A stretch of 64,000 nt of DNA from Lewinellaceae bacterium (GTDB taxonomy: Bacteria > Bacteroidota > Bacteroidia > Chitinophagales > Saprospiraceae). Each line of letters opens with the position of its first letter. Within the stretch, counting starts at the first letter, position 1. Of the stretch, positions 25,200 to 32,635 are shown piece after piece. The stretch is taken from contig JADJOD010000023.1 of NCBI GenBank assembly GCA_016713985.1, positions 62,001 through 126,000 of the forward strand, read 5' to 3'. The notes under the pieces are model-generated. The model did no database searches and was not told the DNA's origin. It saw only the letters and a program-made list of their open reading frames with translations. The position numbers and the translations under genes were made by a program.

Positions 25200-27230
25200 A
25201 TGAAAAAATTTCTGCTCCTCCCCGGATTCATCATTTATCATTTCTCATTCATCATTGCACAACAAGACGCCTGGCACATCACCGCCGACCGCATCGACCC
25301 CGCCAACTACTTCGGCATCACCGTGGCCAACGGCATGATCGGCCTGGTATCGTCGCCGGAACCGATGAAGGTAAAAGACGTGGTGCTCAACGGCGCCTAC
25401 GACAACTACCAGCGCGGGCGTGTGAGCAACATCCTCAAAGGGTTCAACTTCGTGAATATGAACCTCGACGTGGATGGGCAGCGTATATCCCGAAACAGCG
25501 TTTCGGGATACAAACAAACGCTGGACATGCGCCAGGCGCAACTGACCACTACCTTCGACGTGGGCGACAAGGTATCGGTCAGCCACAGCGTCATGGCCTT
25601 GCGACACCTGCCGTTTTGCGCGCTCAGCATCGTGGAGATCACGGCCAAAAAAGACGTGACCATCACCCCCGCTTCCGTCATAGAAGCGCCTGATATTCTG
25701 CAAGATGTGCGCAATCTCTACGCGCAGATCGACCGGCCGCACGTGCTGATTCCTTTGCTGACTTCGGTGGGTAAAAGCCCGAGCGGCAAATACAGCGTGG
25801 CCGCCAGCACCAGTTTTGTGTTTGAAGAAAAACACGGCTCGGAGCCCGAACTTATCCACGAGGACTGGGACTACAACATGCACCTGCTGAAATTTTCCAA
25901 AAAACTGAAGGCGGGTGAAACCTATCGCTTCGCGGTGGTCGGCACGGTCATTTCGTCGGCGCATGTCGCCGACGCGCACAACGAAGCCGAACGCCTGACC
26001 ATCTATGCCGCGCTGGAACGCACCGAACGCCTGCTCAAACGCCACCGCGCCGACTGGGACAAACTCTGGGCCTCCGATATCGCCATCGACGGACCGGTGG
26101 AAGACGCGCGCGCCGTGCATTCGGCCATGTACCACCTGTACTCTTTCGCGCGGGAAGGCACGGCTTTGAGCCTGTCGCCGATGGGTCTCAGCGGCCTGGG
26201 TTACAACGGCCACGTATTCTGGGACACCGAACTCTGGATGTACCCGCCCTTGCTGGTGTTGCACCCGGAAATCGCACGTTCGCTGCTCGAATTCCGCTTT
26301 CAACTGCTCGACGAAGCCAAACAAAACGCTTTTTCACACGGCTACAAAGGCGCCATGTACCCCTGGGAAAGCACCACCACCGGCCAGGAAGAGACCCCCG
26401 TCTGGGCTTTGACGGGGCCTTTTCAGCAGCACATCACGGGTTGTGTGGGCTGGGCGGCCTGGCAATATTACGCCGTAACAAAAGACAAGGAATGGCTGCG
26501 CACCCGCGGCTGGCCCATGCTGAAAGAAGGGGCTGATTTCTGGGCGAGCCGGGTGGAGCGCAACGGTCCCGGCAAATACGACATCAACAACGTGATCGGC
26601 GCCAACGAGTGGCAGGAAAACATAGACAACAACGCTTTTACCAACGGCATGGCCAAAACGGTGCTCGCCTACGCCACTGATGCCGCAAAAGAACTGGGCC
26701 TCGCCCCCGACCCCGACTGGATGCACGTGGCGGACAACATCCCGATCCTGAAATTCCCCGACGGCACCACACGTGAAAACGCAACCTATGACGGCGTGAC
26801 GATCAAACAGGCCGACGTCAACCTGCTGGCCTACCCGCTGAAAGTCATCACCGACCCGGTGCAGGTGAAAAAAGACCTGGATTACTATGAACCGCGCATG
26901 GCCAAAGACGGTCCGGCGATGGGCAACGCCATACTCGCCGTGTCGGCCGCGCGCGCAGGCGATCCCGTACGCGCATACGACCTTTGGGTAAAAAGTTACC
27001 AACCCAACGAGGTGCCGCCCTTCGGCGTTTTGGCCGAAACGGCGGGTGGAACAAATCCCTACTTCGCCACCGGCGCGGGTGGTTTTCTGCAAGCCACACT
27101 CATGGGTTTCGGCGGCTTAGACATTACGCCGCAGGGGATCGTGCAGATGAAAACGAAGTTGCCGAAAGGGTGGAAATCGTTGACAATGAGCGGGATAGGA
27201 GTGGAGAAGAAGACTTTTACGGTGAAATAA
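25200..27230 (+). CDS. Secreted glycoside hydrolase family 65 protein
   Basis: This is a 676-aa protein with a signal peptide (MKKFLLLPGFIIYHFSFIIA). An N-terminal beta-sandwich domain (about 25-270) precedes an (alpha/alpha)6 barrel. GYNGHVFWDTELWMYPPLLV is the GH65 substrate-site signature. NEWQENIDNNAFTNGMAKT (about 467-485) contains the glutamate that aligns with the general acid of GH65 phosphorylases and hydrolases. FGVLAETAGGTNPYFATGAG closes the barrel. The absence of clear phosphate-site features and the export signal favour a hydrolase (acid trehalase or glucosyl-hydroxylysine glucosidase type) over a cytosolic phosphorylase. The ATG at 25200 is used because upstream sequence is palindromic repeat. 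Confidence 0.86.
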   Translation: MKKFLLLPGFIIYHFSFIIAQQDAWHITADRIDPANYFGITVANGMIGLVSSPEPMKVKDVVLNGAYDNYQRGRVSNILKGFNFVNMNLDVDGQRISRNSVSGYKQTLDMRQAQLTTTFDVGDKVSVSHSVMALRHLPFCALSIVEITAKKDVTITPASVIEAPDILQDVRNLYAQIDRPHVLIPLLTSVGKSPSGKYSVAASTSFVFEEKHGSEPELIHEDWDYNMHLLKFSKKLKAGETYRFAVVGTVISSAHVADAHNEAERLTIYAALERTERLLKRHRADWDKLWASDIAIDGPVEDARAVHSAMYHLYSFAREGTALSLSPMGLSGLGYNGHVFWDTELWMYPPLLVLHPEIARSLLEFRFQLLDEAKQNAFSHGYKGAMYPWESTTTGQEETPVWALTGPFQQHITGCVGWAAWQYYAVTKDKEWLRTRGWPMLKEGADFWASRVERNGPGKYDINNVIGANEWQENIDNNAFTNGMAKTVLAYATDAAKELGLAPDPDWMHVADNIPILKFPDGTTRENATYDGVTIKQADVNLLAYPLKVITDPVQVKKDLDYYEPRMAKDGPAMGNAILAVSAARAGDPVRAYDLWVKSYQPNEVPPFGVLAETAGGTNPYFATGAGGFLQATLMGFGGLDITPQGIVQMKTKLPKGWKSLTMSGIGVEKKTFTVK

Positions 27231-27234
27231 TGTT

Positions 27235-27675
27235 TTATTTCAGGTTCTCTACATCATCCAGGTCAATACCCCGGCCACTCGCCCGTTTATTTGTTATCAG
27301 GTCTTCCAAATCAATGAAGTTGATTGGGAGTCCATCAATTATTGTTTCCCGGCGGCGCTCATAACAGGGCTCAAAATCTAATCCGGAAACAGACATTGCG
27401 ATGTCAATTCGGGTTGGCGGGTAGCCAAGTTGAATTACGTTAGAAGGGTTCTGGAAATCCATTTCCGTAAGTCCGAGAGCGCCAAAGCCAAACTCCTTTA
27501 ACGCTTTCATGAGTTGGGAGGCATTTTCCGGTGACACCCATGCCCATACATCCAGATCTTTTGTGTAGCGCGGATGCCCGTGAAATGCAACGGCATAGCC
27601 ACCAACCACCAAATATTTTACTTCAAACTCGTTGAGTAATCGCAAAAACTCTTTGAAGTCTTGGTTCAGTATCAT
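27235..27675 (-). CDS. Nucleotidyltransferase-fold protein (DUF6036/AbiEii-like)
   Basis: This is a 146-aa protein. KYLVVGGYAVAFHGHPRYTKDLDVW (about 20-44) is the nucleotidyltransferase motif: GG-x-AVA...H, then the metal-binding pair in KDLDVW. INFIDLEDLITNKRASGRGI and DLDDVENL form the C-terminal motif seen in this group. Such proteins occur as stand-alone genes or in toxin-antitoxin modules; no activity has been shown for this subgroup as far as I know. It overlaps the 3' end of a small gene upstream, suggesting coupled translation. It converges on the GH65 gene with only 4 nt between the stops. Confidence 0.78.
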   Translation of the reverse strand: MILNQDFKEFLRLLNEFEVKYLVVGGYAVAFHGHPRYTKDLDVWAWVSPENASQLMKALKEFGFGALGLTEMDFQNPSNVIQLGYPPTRIDIAMSVSGLDFEPCYERRRETIIDGLPINFIDLEDLITNKRASGRGIDLDDVENLK

Positions 27676-27826
27676 ATTTCCAGTGATGATATTCGTTTCT
27701 GATAGACTCTACTGCTGCCAACCTGAGCCACTCGGGTTGCGATTGCCAGTAAAGAAAATCGGTGCCTTGATCTTGTAACCGGACAATGCGCACCTGTGTT
27801 TTGTCTAATCGAAAATCAGCAGTCAT
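27623..27826 (-). CDS. Small partner protein of the nucleotidyltransferase
   Basis: From the ATG at 27826 this encodes 67 residues, with FLYWQSQPEWLRLAAVESIR followed by NEYHHW and LQRVFAITQRV. This pattern (a YW segment, then RLAAVE-R, then LQRV) recurs in small proteins encoded directly upstream of similar nucleotidyltransferases. Its 3' end overlaps the next gene by 53 nt. The two probably form a module; whether it is a toxin-antitoxin pair is inference. A TTG start 24 nt upstream is possible. Confidence 0.62.
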   Translation of the reverse strand: MTADFRLDKTQVRIVRLQDQGTDFLYWQSQPEWLRLAAVESIRNEYHHWKYDTEPRLQRVFAITQRV

Positions 27827-28024
27827 AGATTGTCTTAATGTAAAAACCACATGGAAATTTCTTTTTACAAGGTCTTGGTTTCCTGAACAAAGATATAAAA
27901 CAGCACCTGAAAAGAGAAAATTAATCCACTTCCGCTACAGGGAAGTAATTATAGCGAAGAGGCCGTGCAGCAAGATCATTGCCGTACAGCCCCTTCCTTT
28001 TAAACTGTCGAAGAACCGAATCAA

Positions 28025-29086
28025 TTAATGCGTATCTAAGTAAACGATGATCGAAGTGGCGATGGAGGCAATTGGTCCGCCTAATTCGAACGCGATAGCG
28101 TCGGCCCACACCCATTCCGGTATTTGTGCCGGCTCCGGAACGCCCGATCCGCCGGCTGAAACAGACTTCCAGTACCAGTAGTAGCGGCTGTATTTCAGCA
28201 CGGAAAGTGTAGAAAGCACCATTTTGGGATCGTCTAACTGGGTGTCGCTTGCCAGGTTGTTTTCAAAGTTGGTCATCACTTCGACGAAGTGGCTCAGTTC
28301 TTCCGGTGAAGAGACCGGCATGTGTGCAACCTCATCCATGATCGGGCGCAGCGCCTTTTTATCGTTTTCGCTGAGGCGCGTTTCGTTCTGACGGGCGGCG
28401 AAGTCGGCGTAGTTGCGGCGCAGTTCGAGCGCTTGCACCTTTTTCTGTTCTTCTTTCGAAATCTGTACGCCTGATTCATCCAGGAACTGGATCGTTTTGT
28501 CGAGCACGAATTGGCGGATGGCTTCTTTGTGGCCGTTCATTTGTTTGATAACACCTTTATTTTCAGGGCTTAAGATCACCTGCATGGCTAAGTTATGCAA
28601 TTGGCCGATGTTGTCCTGCGGGTTGTTCGGGTTGACCAGCGGGGCTACGGGTTGTGCAAATTCCGGCGAAAAAGTAACGGTTTTTCCCGTTGGGGAATCG
28701 TTCAAGGGATAAAAACCGGCCGGGATCACCTGTTCCTTGATACCCAGCGCTTCGGCGGTGGCAGCGTCTACGGTATAGTCGGCAGTCAGGGGGAAATAGT
28801 CGCCGAAATACCGGTCTGCCTGTTCGCCATCGCTCAGTTGCAGGGCAAGCGCATTTTGGCTGGCTAAAACATCGCCCCAGCCGATCCAGATGCAATTGCT
28901 GAAACTGTACATACATCCAAATTGGGTGGAGGTGCCGAAATGGATAATGATGCGGTTGCCGGCGGGGATGGAAGGGAAGGTGTCGGCGACGGGTTGCGCG
29001 ATTTCCGTTTCACTTTTGGTGCAGGAAACTGCGGCGATGCAAAGAGCGATGAGTGCGAGAGCGGAAGAAAAAGTGATGTTTTTCAT
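28025..29086 (-). CDS. Hypothetical lipoprotein
   Basis: This is a 353-aa protein with a lipoprotein signal (IAAVSC, Cys about 22). The region after it (NRIIIHFGTSTQFGCMYSFS, then NCIWIGWGDV) has two cysteines and resembles a compact exported domain. Residues about 155-265 are helical and charged (EEQKKVQALELRRNYADFAA). I do not recognise a family. It is divergent from the gene at 29300, and a 9-bp hairpin sits in the shared upstream region. Downstream, 27827-28024 contains no recognisable gene. Confidence 0.68.
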   Translation of the reverse strand: MKNITFSSALALIALCIAAVSCTKSETEIAQPVADTFPSIPAGNRIIIHFGTSTQFGCMYSFSNCIWIGWGDVLASQNALALQLSDGEQADRYFGDYFPLTADYTVDAATAEALGIKEQVIPAGFYPLNDSPTGKTVTFSPEFAQPVAPLVNPNNPQDNIGQLHNLAMQVILSPENKGVIKQMNGHKEAIRQFVLDKTIQFLDESGVQISKEEQKKVQALELRRNYADFAARQNETRLSENDKKALRPIMDEVAHMPVSSPEELSHFVEVMTNFENNLASDTQLDDPKMVLSTLSVLKYSRYYWYWKSVSAGGSGVPEPAQIPEWVWADAIAFELGGPIASIATSIIVYLDTH

Positions 29087-29191
29087 GATAAAAATTTTTT
29101 CAAATTGAAGTTCGACGTTGCCTACTCGTTTCTGCGGATTTTCGGCTTTTTCCGTAAGGCGCCTTCCTGTTGTTCAAAAAGGCTTTGTTTC

Positions 29192-29220
29192 AGGCGCTTG
29201 TTCGTGTTTTTCAAGCGCCT
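29192..29220. promoter_or_regulatory. perfect 9-bp hairpin in a divergent upstream region
   Basis: AGGCGCTTG and CAAGCGCCT pair perfectly around 11 nt. The element lies about 105 nt from the start of the lipoprotein gene at 29086 and 80 nt from the gene at 29300. It could be an untranslated-region structure or an operator. The sequence gives no more than that. Confidence 0.35.
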
Positions 29221-29299
29221 TATATCCTTACATCGGGATCTGTGGAAAACCTTACCCTGGTTTTGAAAATTTTTTAAAAAAATATCGCGTTTAACTGAA

Positions 29300-29950
29300 A
29301 TGAAACCCTTGCTCTTTACACTGACCATCTTTTTCTGCCGCTTCGTGGCAGCACAGGACGTGACTTTTACCGCCAACAATTGTATCTCCGGCCAGCAGGA
29401 ACGGGGAAGTATAGAATTCAGGATCGACACCACGTACCATAAAGGGCCGTTTTTGGTTCAATTTGAATATCCGGACGGAAGAATTGACACGATGCAAAAC
29501 TTTACGGAGCCATTTCATAGATACAAAGACCTGCCGCCGGGGCGATATTATATTGATATTCAATGTTGTGCGACATGTTCTGCCAGCGGCTGCATTGACG
29601 TGCTGAATTACAAACAAATGCTTTCGGGCGAGGTCTCCGTTTTGTGGGCAAGCGCCCGGACGCCTCCGGATACGGACTCCACGGCCATATTACTCGTGTG
29701 CACGGAGGTAGAAGAAGAGGAAGAAATCGTTTGCAGCGCCGTTTTTTTGCTGTATACCCCGCCGGGTATGCAGCATTTGCCGATCCGGGGTATGATTGAA
29801 AAAGCCCTGGCTTCCATACCCGAAATCCGCCGGAACGGCTACCTGGAAGAATACCGGGAAACCGATCCGGACGTCTGGTTAGCGGACCCGTTCAAGATGT
29901 TATTCCGCTTCGACGCAAACGGTCGGATCAAGTGGGCTTATTCGCAGTAA
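29300..29950 (+). CDS. Hypothetical secreted protein
   Basis: This is a 216-aa protein with a signal peptide (MKPLLFTLTIFFCRFVAAQ). An N-terminal beta-rich domain (about 20-100) contains GPFLVQFEYPDGRIDTMQNF and a cysteine cluster DIQCCATCSASGCID. The C-terminal part is more helical (MIEKALASIPEIRRNGYLEE) and ends with FDANGRIKWAYSQ. I do not recognise a family. The Cys cluster and export suggest disulphides or metal binding. The 186-nt gap to the next gene shows no clear structure. Confidence 0.62.
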   Translation: MKPLLFTLTIFFCRFVAAQDVTFTANNCISGQQERGSIEFRIDTTYHKGPFLVQFEYPDGRIDTMQNFTEPFHRYKDLPPGRYYIDIQCCATCSASGCIDVLNYKQMLSGEVSVLWASARTPPDTDSTAILLVCTEVEEEEEIVCSAVFLLYTPPGMQHLPIRGMIEKALASIPEIRRNGYLEEYRETDPDVWLADPFKMLFRFDANGRIKWAYSQ

Positions 29951-30136
29951 GTACGTTATATGTTGTAAAAACCGGGACGCAAGATAACCGGAGCGTTTTT
30001 TATTTCCCGGACAGAATACCCGGCGGCCCCGGATAAGCATGGGAATAAATTTTGATCGCATTACTTTTATGCCGTGCCAATCGCAGGGCATTTATTTTCA
30101 TACCCGGCAGTTTGCCGGGATAAAAAGCCGATCGTT

Positions 30137-30931
30137 ATGTTTCTCATCATCACCGGAGCGATCGCAGGGATTGCTTTTTTCATGACCGCCATGGCCGCAT
30201 TCATCGGCGGCGTCATTTGGCTCATGCGCAAAAGGGATGCCCAGCGTCGCGCCGAATTACAGCAACTGGCCACAGATTTTGACTTGTCGTATTCGGAAAA
30301 AGACGGTTACGGCCTGGTCGCCCAACTGCGCCACCTCGATTTGTTTCGTTATTCCGGGCGGCGGCGCTGGGCGCGCAACGGAAAGGTATACAACGTGATG
30401 CGCGGGCATATCGGCGAAACGGAGGTTTTCCTGTTCGACTATTCGTACATGGTGCATACCGGCAAAAGTTCGCACGAAGTGCGGCAAACGGTATTTTTTG
30501 CCAACGACAAAAACTGGTATTTGCCCAATTTTAAATTAAAACCCGAAACCTGGTGGCACAAAGTGATGGCCAAAATCGGCGCTATGCGGGACATCAATTT
30601 TCCCGAAAGTCCCGATTTTTCCCGCAAATTCTGGCTCACGGGCGAACTGGAAGAACTGATCCGCAAACAATTCGGCCCCGACGTGCAGGAATTGCTGAAA
30701 GAACGCCCACCCCTTCACCTGGAAGGCAACAATTACTACCTGATCGCGTACAAACCGGGAAAACAACTGAATGCCGACGAAACGCGGGTCTTTTTTGAAC
30801 ATTGCAGCCGGCTTACGACACTTTTGAAGACAAAAAAGCCAGTGGAACTGCTCGAACTCGCCGATTTAAAAAAAGAAGCCCCCCCGGAAGCGCTGGAAGC
30901 GCCCGAAATGCCGGAGAAAAAAACCGGCTAA
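30137..30931 (+). CDS. Hypothetical membrane protein with one N-terminal helix
   Basis: This is a 264-aa protein. MFLIITGAIAGIAFFMTAMA with AFIGGVIWLM is a long hydrophobic N-terminus, followed by positive RKRDAQRR, so the rest is probably cytosolic. The soluble part contains LATDFDLSYSEKDGYGLVAQ and LFRYSGRRRWARNGKVYNVM, a beta-rich domain that I have seen in proteins of unknown function. The C-terminal tail is Lys/Glu/Pro-rich. The ATG at 30137 is chosen because it begins the membrane helix. It converges on the response regulator, with stops 1 nt apart. Confidence 0.65.
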   Translation: MFLIITGAIAGIAFFMTAMAAFIGGVIWLMRKRDAQRRAELQQLATDFDLSYSEKDGYGLVAQLRHLDLFRYSGRRRWARNGKVYNVMRGHIGETEVFLFDYSYMVHTGKSSHEVRQTVFFANDKNWYLPNFKLKPETWWHKVMAKIGAMRDINFPESPDFSRKFWLTGELEELIRKQFGPDVQELLKERPPLHLEGNNYYLIAYKPGKQLNADETRVFFEHCSRLTTLLKTKKPVELLELADLKKEAPPEALEAPEMPEKKTG

Positions 30932-30932
30932 A

Positions 30933-31586
30933 TCAGGCTTTTTCGTCGATCCACCCCTCTTTCATCGCCTTCAGGATGGCTTCGGTTTTTGAGTTCACCT
31001 GCAATTTGTCGTATACGTTGCGGATGTGCGTGCGCACCGTATCGATGCTGATATTGAGTTCGTCGGCGATCAGTTTGTAACTGTAACCTTTCATCAACCC
31101 TTTTAAAATATCGTTTTCGCGGCCCGAAAGCAGGTGATCTGCCGGGTGCGATTTGGGCGGCTGCTGAAAGTACTGCAATACCTTGCGCGCCACGCTGGAG
31201 GTCATGGGCGAACCTCCGCGGTATACGTCAAACACCGCCTGGATGATCTCCGCGGGAGGGGTGTTTTTGAGCAAATAACCGCCGGCACCGCTGCGTACGG
31301 CCTGGAAAATGCGCTCGTCGTCGTCAAACACCGTTTGCATAATCACCTGGGTTTTGGGATACAACGATTTGATGATCGGCAGGGCTTCGAGGCCCGACAT
31401 ACCCGGCATATTGATGTCGAGCAACACCACGTCAGGCATATAGGCGTGCAGCTCGGATTTGAGGTTGTTTACATGCGGAAAAGCGCCGGCCAGTACCAGC
31501 CCAGGCGTCGCCTGGAGCAAAAAAGCGATGCCTTCCCGCAGATCGCGGTTATCTTCGTAGAGCAGAACTTTTACCGGATTTTCCAT
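30933..31586 (-). CDS. NarL/FixJ-family response regulator, orphan
   Basis: This is a 217-aa protein. The receiver domain spans about residues 6-123: KVLLYEDNRDLREG has the acidic pocket, VVLLDINMPGMSGLEALP has the phospho-acceptor Asp (about 57), and the conserved Lys is in GGYLLKNTPPAE. A LuxR-type helix-turn-helix follows (about 150-212): HLLSGRENDILKGLMKGYSY, then KLIADELNISIDTVRTHIRN. Such regulators activate or repress transcription after phosphorylation, usually by a HisKA_3-type kinase. No kinase gene is adjacent, so its partner must be elsewhere. Confidence 0.92.
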   Translation of the reverse strand: MENPVKVLLYEDNRDLREGIAFLLQATPGLVLAGAFPHVNNLKSELHAYMPDVVLLDINMPGMSGLEALPIIKSLYPKTQVIMQTVFDDDERIFQAVRSGAGGYLLKNTPPAEIIQAVFDVYRGGSPMTSSVARKVLQYFQQPPKSHPADHLLSGRENDILKGLMKGYSYKLIADELNISIDTVRTHIRNVYDKLQVNSKTEAILKAMKEGWIDEKA

Positions 31587-31938
31587 AAAACAGGTGTTTT
31601 TCTAAAAACAAAGATATGATTTCCGGAGCTTGTGTTGCCATCGCATAAAGGTGTGATTATCAGACTTCAACCGAACGTGCCTGTTTTTGCCGGTCGGATA
31701 TAAAATCGTTGCAGAACAGCTTGGAAAGCGACACGCAGGGCCTTGCGGTGCAAAAAGTAATCAATTTTTCAAACATTTGACCAAATAATTTGAATTAAAA
31801 TGTCCTTAGAAGTGCTTGAAACCGTTTAGCCGGAGTCAAAATACTTCCAGGCGCTTTTTTAAATCCCGGAATACGTCCAGCGCTGAAAACAACCCGTTTT
31901 TTTGAATTGGCCGTAATTTTGTCGTCTTCAACCCTGTT
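31587..31938. other. intergenic region upstream of two divergent genes
   Basis: No gene is supported here. TAATTTTG at 31914-31921 matches the -7 consensus TAnnTTTG 17 nt before the membrane-protein start at 31939. No -33 element at the right spacing is clear. The middle part (31760-31800) is AT-rich. Nothing else was identified. Confidence 0.45.
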
Positions 31939-32562
31939 ATGACAACATCCCCGATCGTCGATTCACCCGTTCGCCCGGCATTTTACCTGCACCCTGTTCT
32001 CTGGGCGGTGGTCAACCTGCTGGTAGCGCTATACGGCATCATTTTGAAAGGCTGGAATTTGCAACCCATCGTATTCCTGTTCTGGATGGAAGTGATTTTT
32101 AATATCATATCGGCTTTGGTCCGGGTTGCAGGCGCGCTCGACAGCCGGCCGTTTTGGCAAACCTTCGGGCAAAAACTGTTTTTCCTGCTCGGCGGCGGGG
32201 CGTTGGGTATCGCCTTTATCCTGCTGACCGTGACTTTTACCTATAAAGTGTTCGACGGCGGGTTTAACTCGGAAGGTTTTGCCGGCATTCAATACCAGGT
32301 TTACATTTTAGCGCTCAATTACGGGGTGGCGTTGTTGCTGCACTATTTTTTCAACGGCCGCTACCGAACGGCCAGCCCTGCCGGCGAGCTGATGCCGGCT
32401 TTTGTGTATCTGTTGGTCCTTCTGGCTATTATTATGGTCATCACCCAGCATCTGCTGCCCAAATTTCCCGGCGCTGACCACGTCCTTTGGACGGGCCTGG
32501 CCGTGGTGGGCGTCAAGTTTGCGGTGGATTGGGTGAAAGTGGTTGTGAGTCGTAAGCCGTAA
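31939..32562 (+). CDS. Multi-span membrane protein (DUF6498-like)
   Basis: This is a 207-aa protein with five or six predicted membrane helices: VLWAVVNLLVALYGIILKGW, PIVFLFWMEVIFNIISALVR, LFFLLGGGALGIAFILLTVT, VYILALNYGVALLLHYFF, LMPAFVYLLVLLAIIMVITQ and VLWTGLAVVGVKFAVDWVKV. The FWMEVIFNI motif and length fit the DUF6498 group of uncharacterised membrane proteins; that assignment is tentative. Its last five codons and stop (VSRKP then TAA) lie inside the heptamer array that begins at 32546, so repeat expansion has shaped its C-terminus. Confidence 0.65.
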   Translation: MTTSPIVDSPVRPAFYLHPVLWAVVNLLVALYGIILKGWNLQPIVFLFWMEVIFNIISALVRVAGALDSRPFWQTFGQKLFFLLGGGALGIAFILLTVTFTYKVFDGGFNSEGFAGIQYQVYILALNYGVALLLHYFFNGRYRTASPAGELMPAFVYLLVLLAIIMVITQHLLPKFPGADHVLWTGLAVVGVKFAVDWVKVVVSRKP

Positions 32563-32634
32563 GTCGTAAGTCGTGAGTCTTGAGTCGTGAGTCGCGCACT
32601 TACGACTCACGACTCAAGACTCACGACTCACAAC
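32546..32634. repeat. inverted heptamer array overlapping a gene end
   Basis: The left arm (32546-32594) has seven heptamers of the type GTRAGTC, and the right arm (about 32599-32634) has five of the type GACTCAC, with GCGCA near the centre. The order of the variant TTGAGTC/GACTCAA unit matches between arms, so a long nearly perfect stem is possible. The left arm overlaps the last codons of the membrane protein. The right arm ends 2 nt before the stop codon of the serine hydrolase. Confidence 0.93.
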
Positions 32635-32635
32635 T

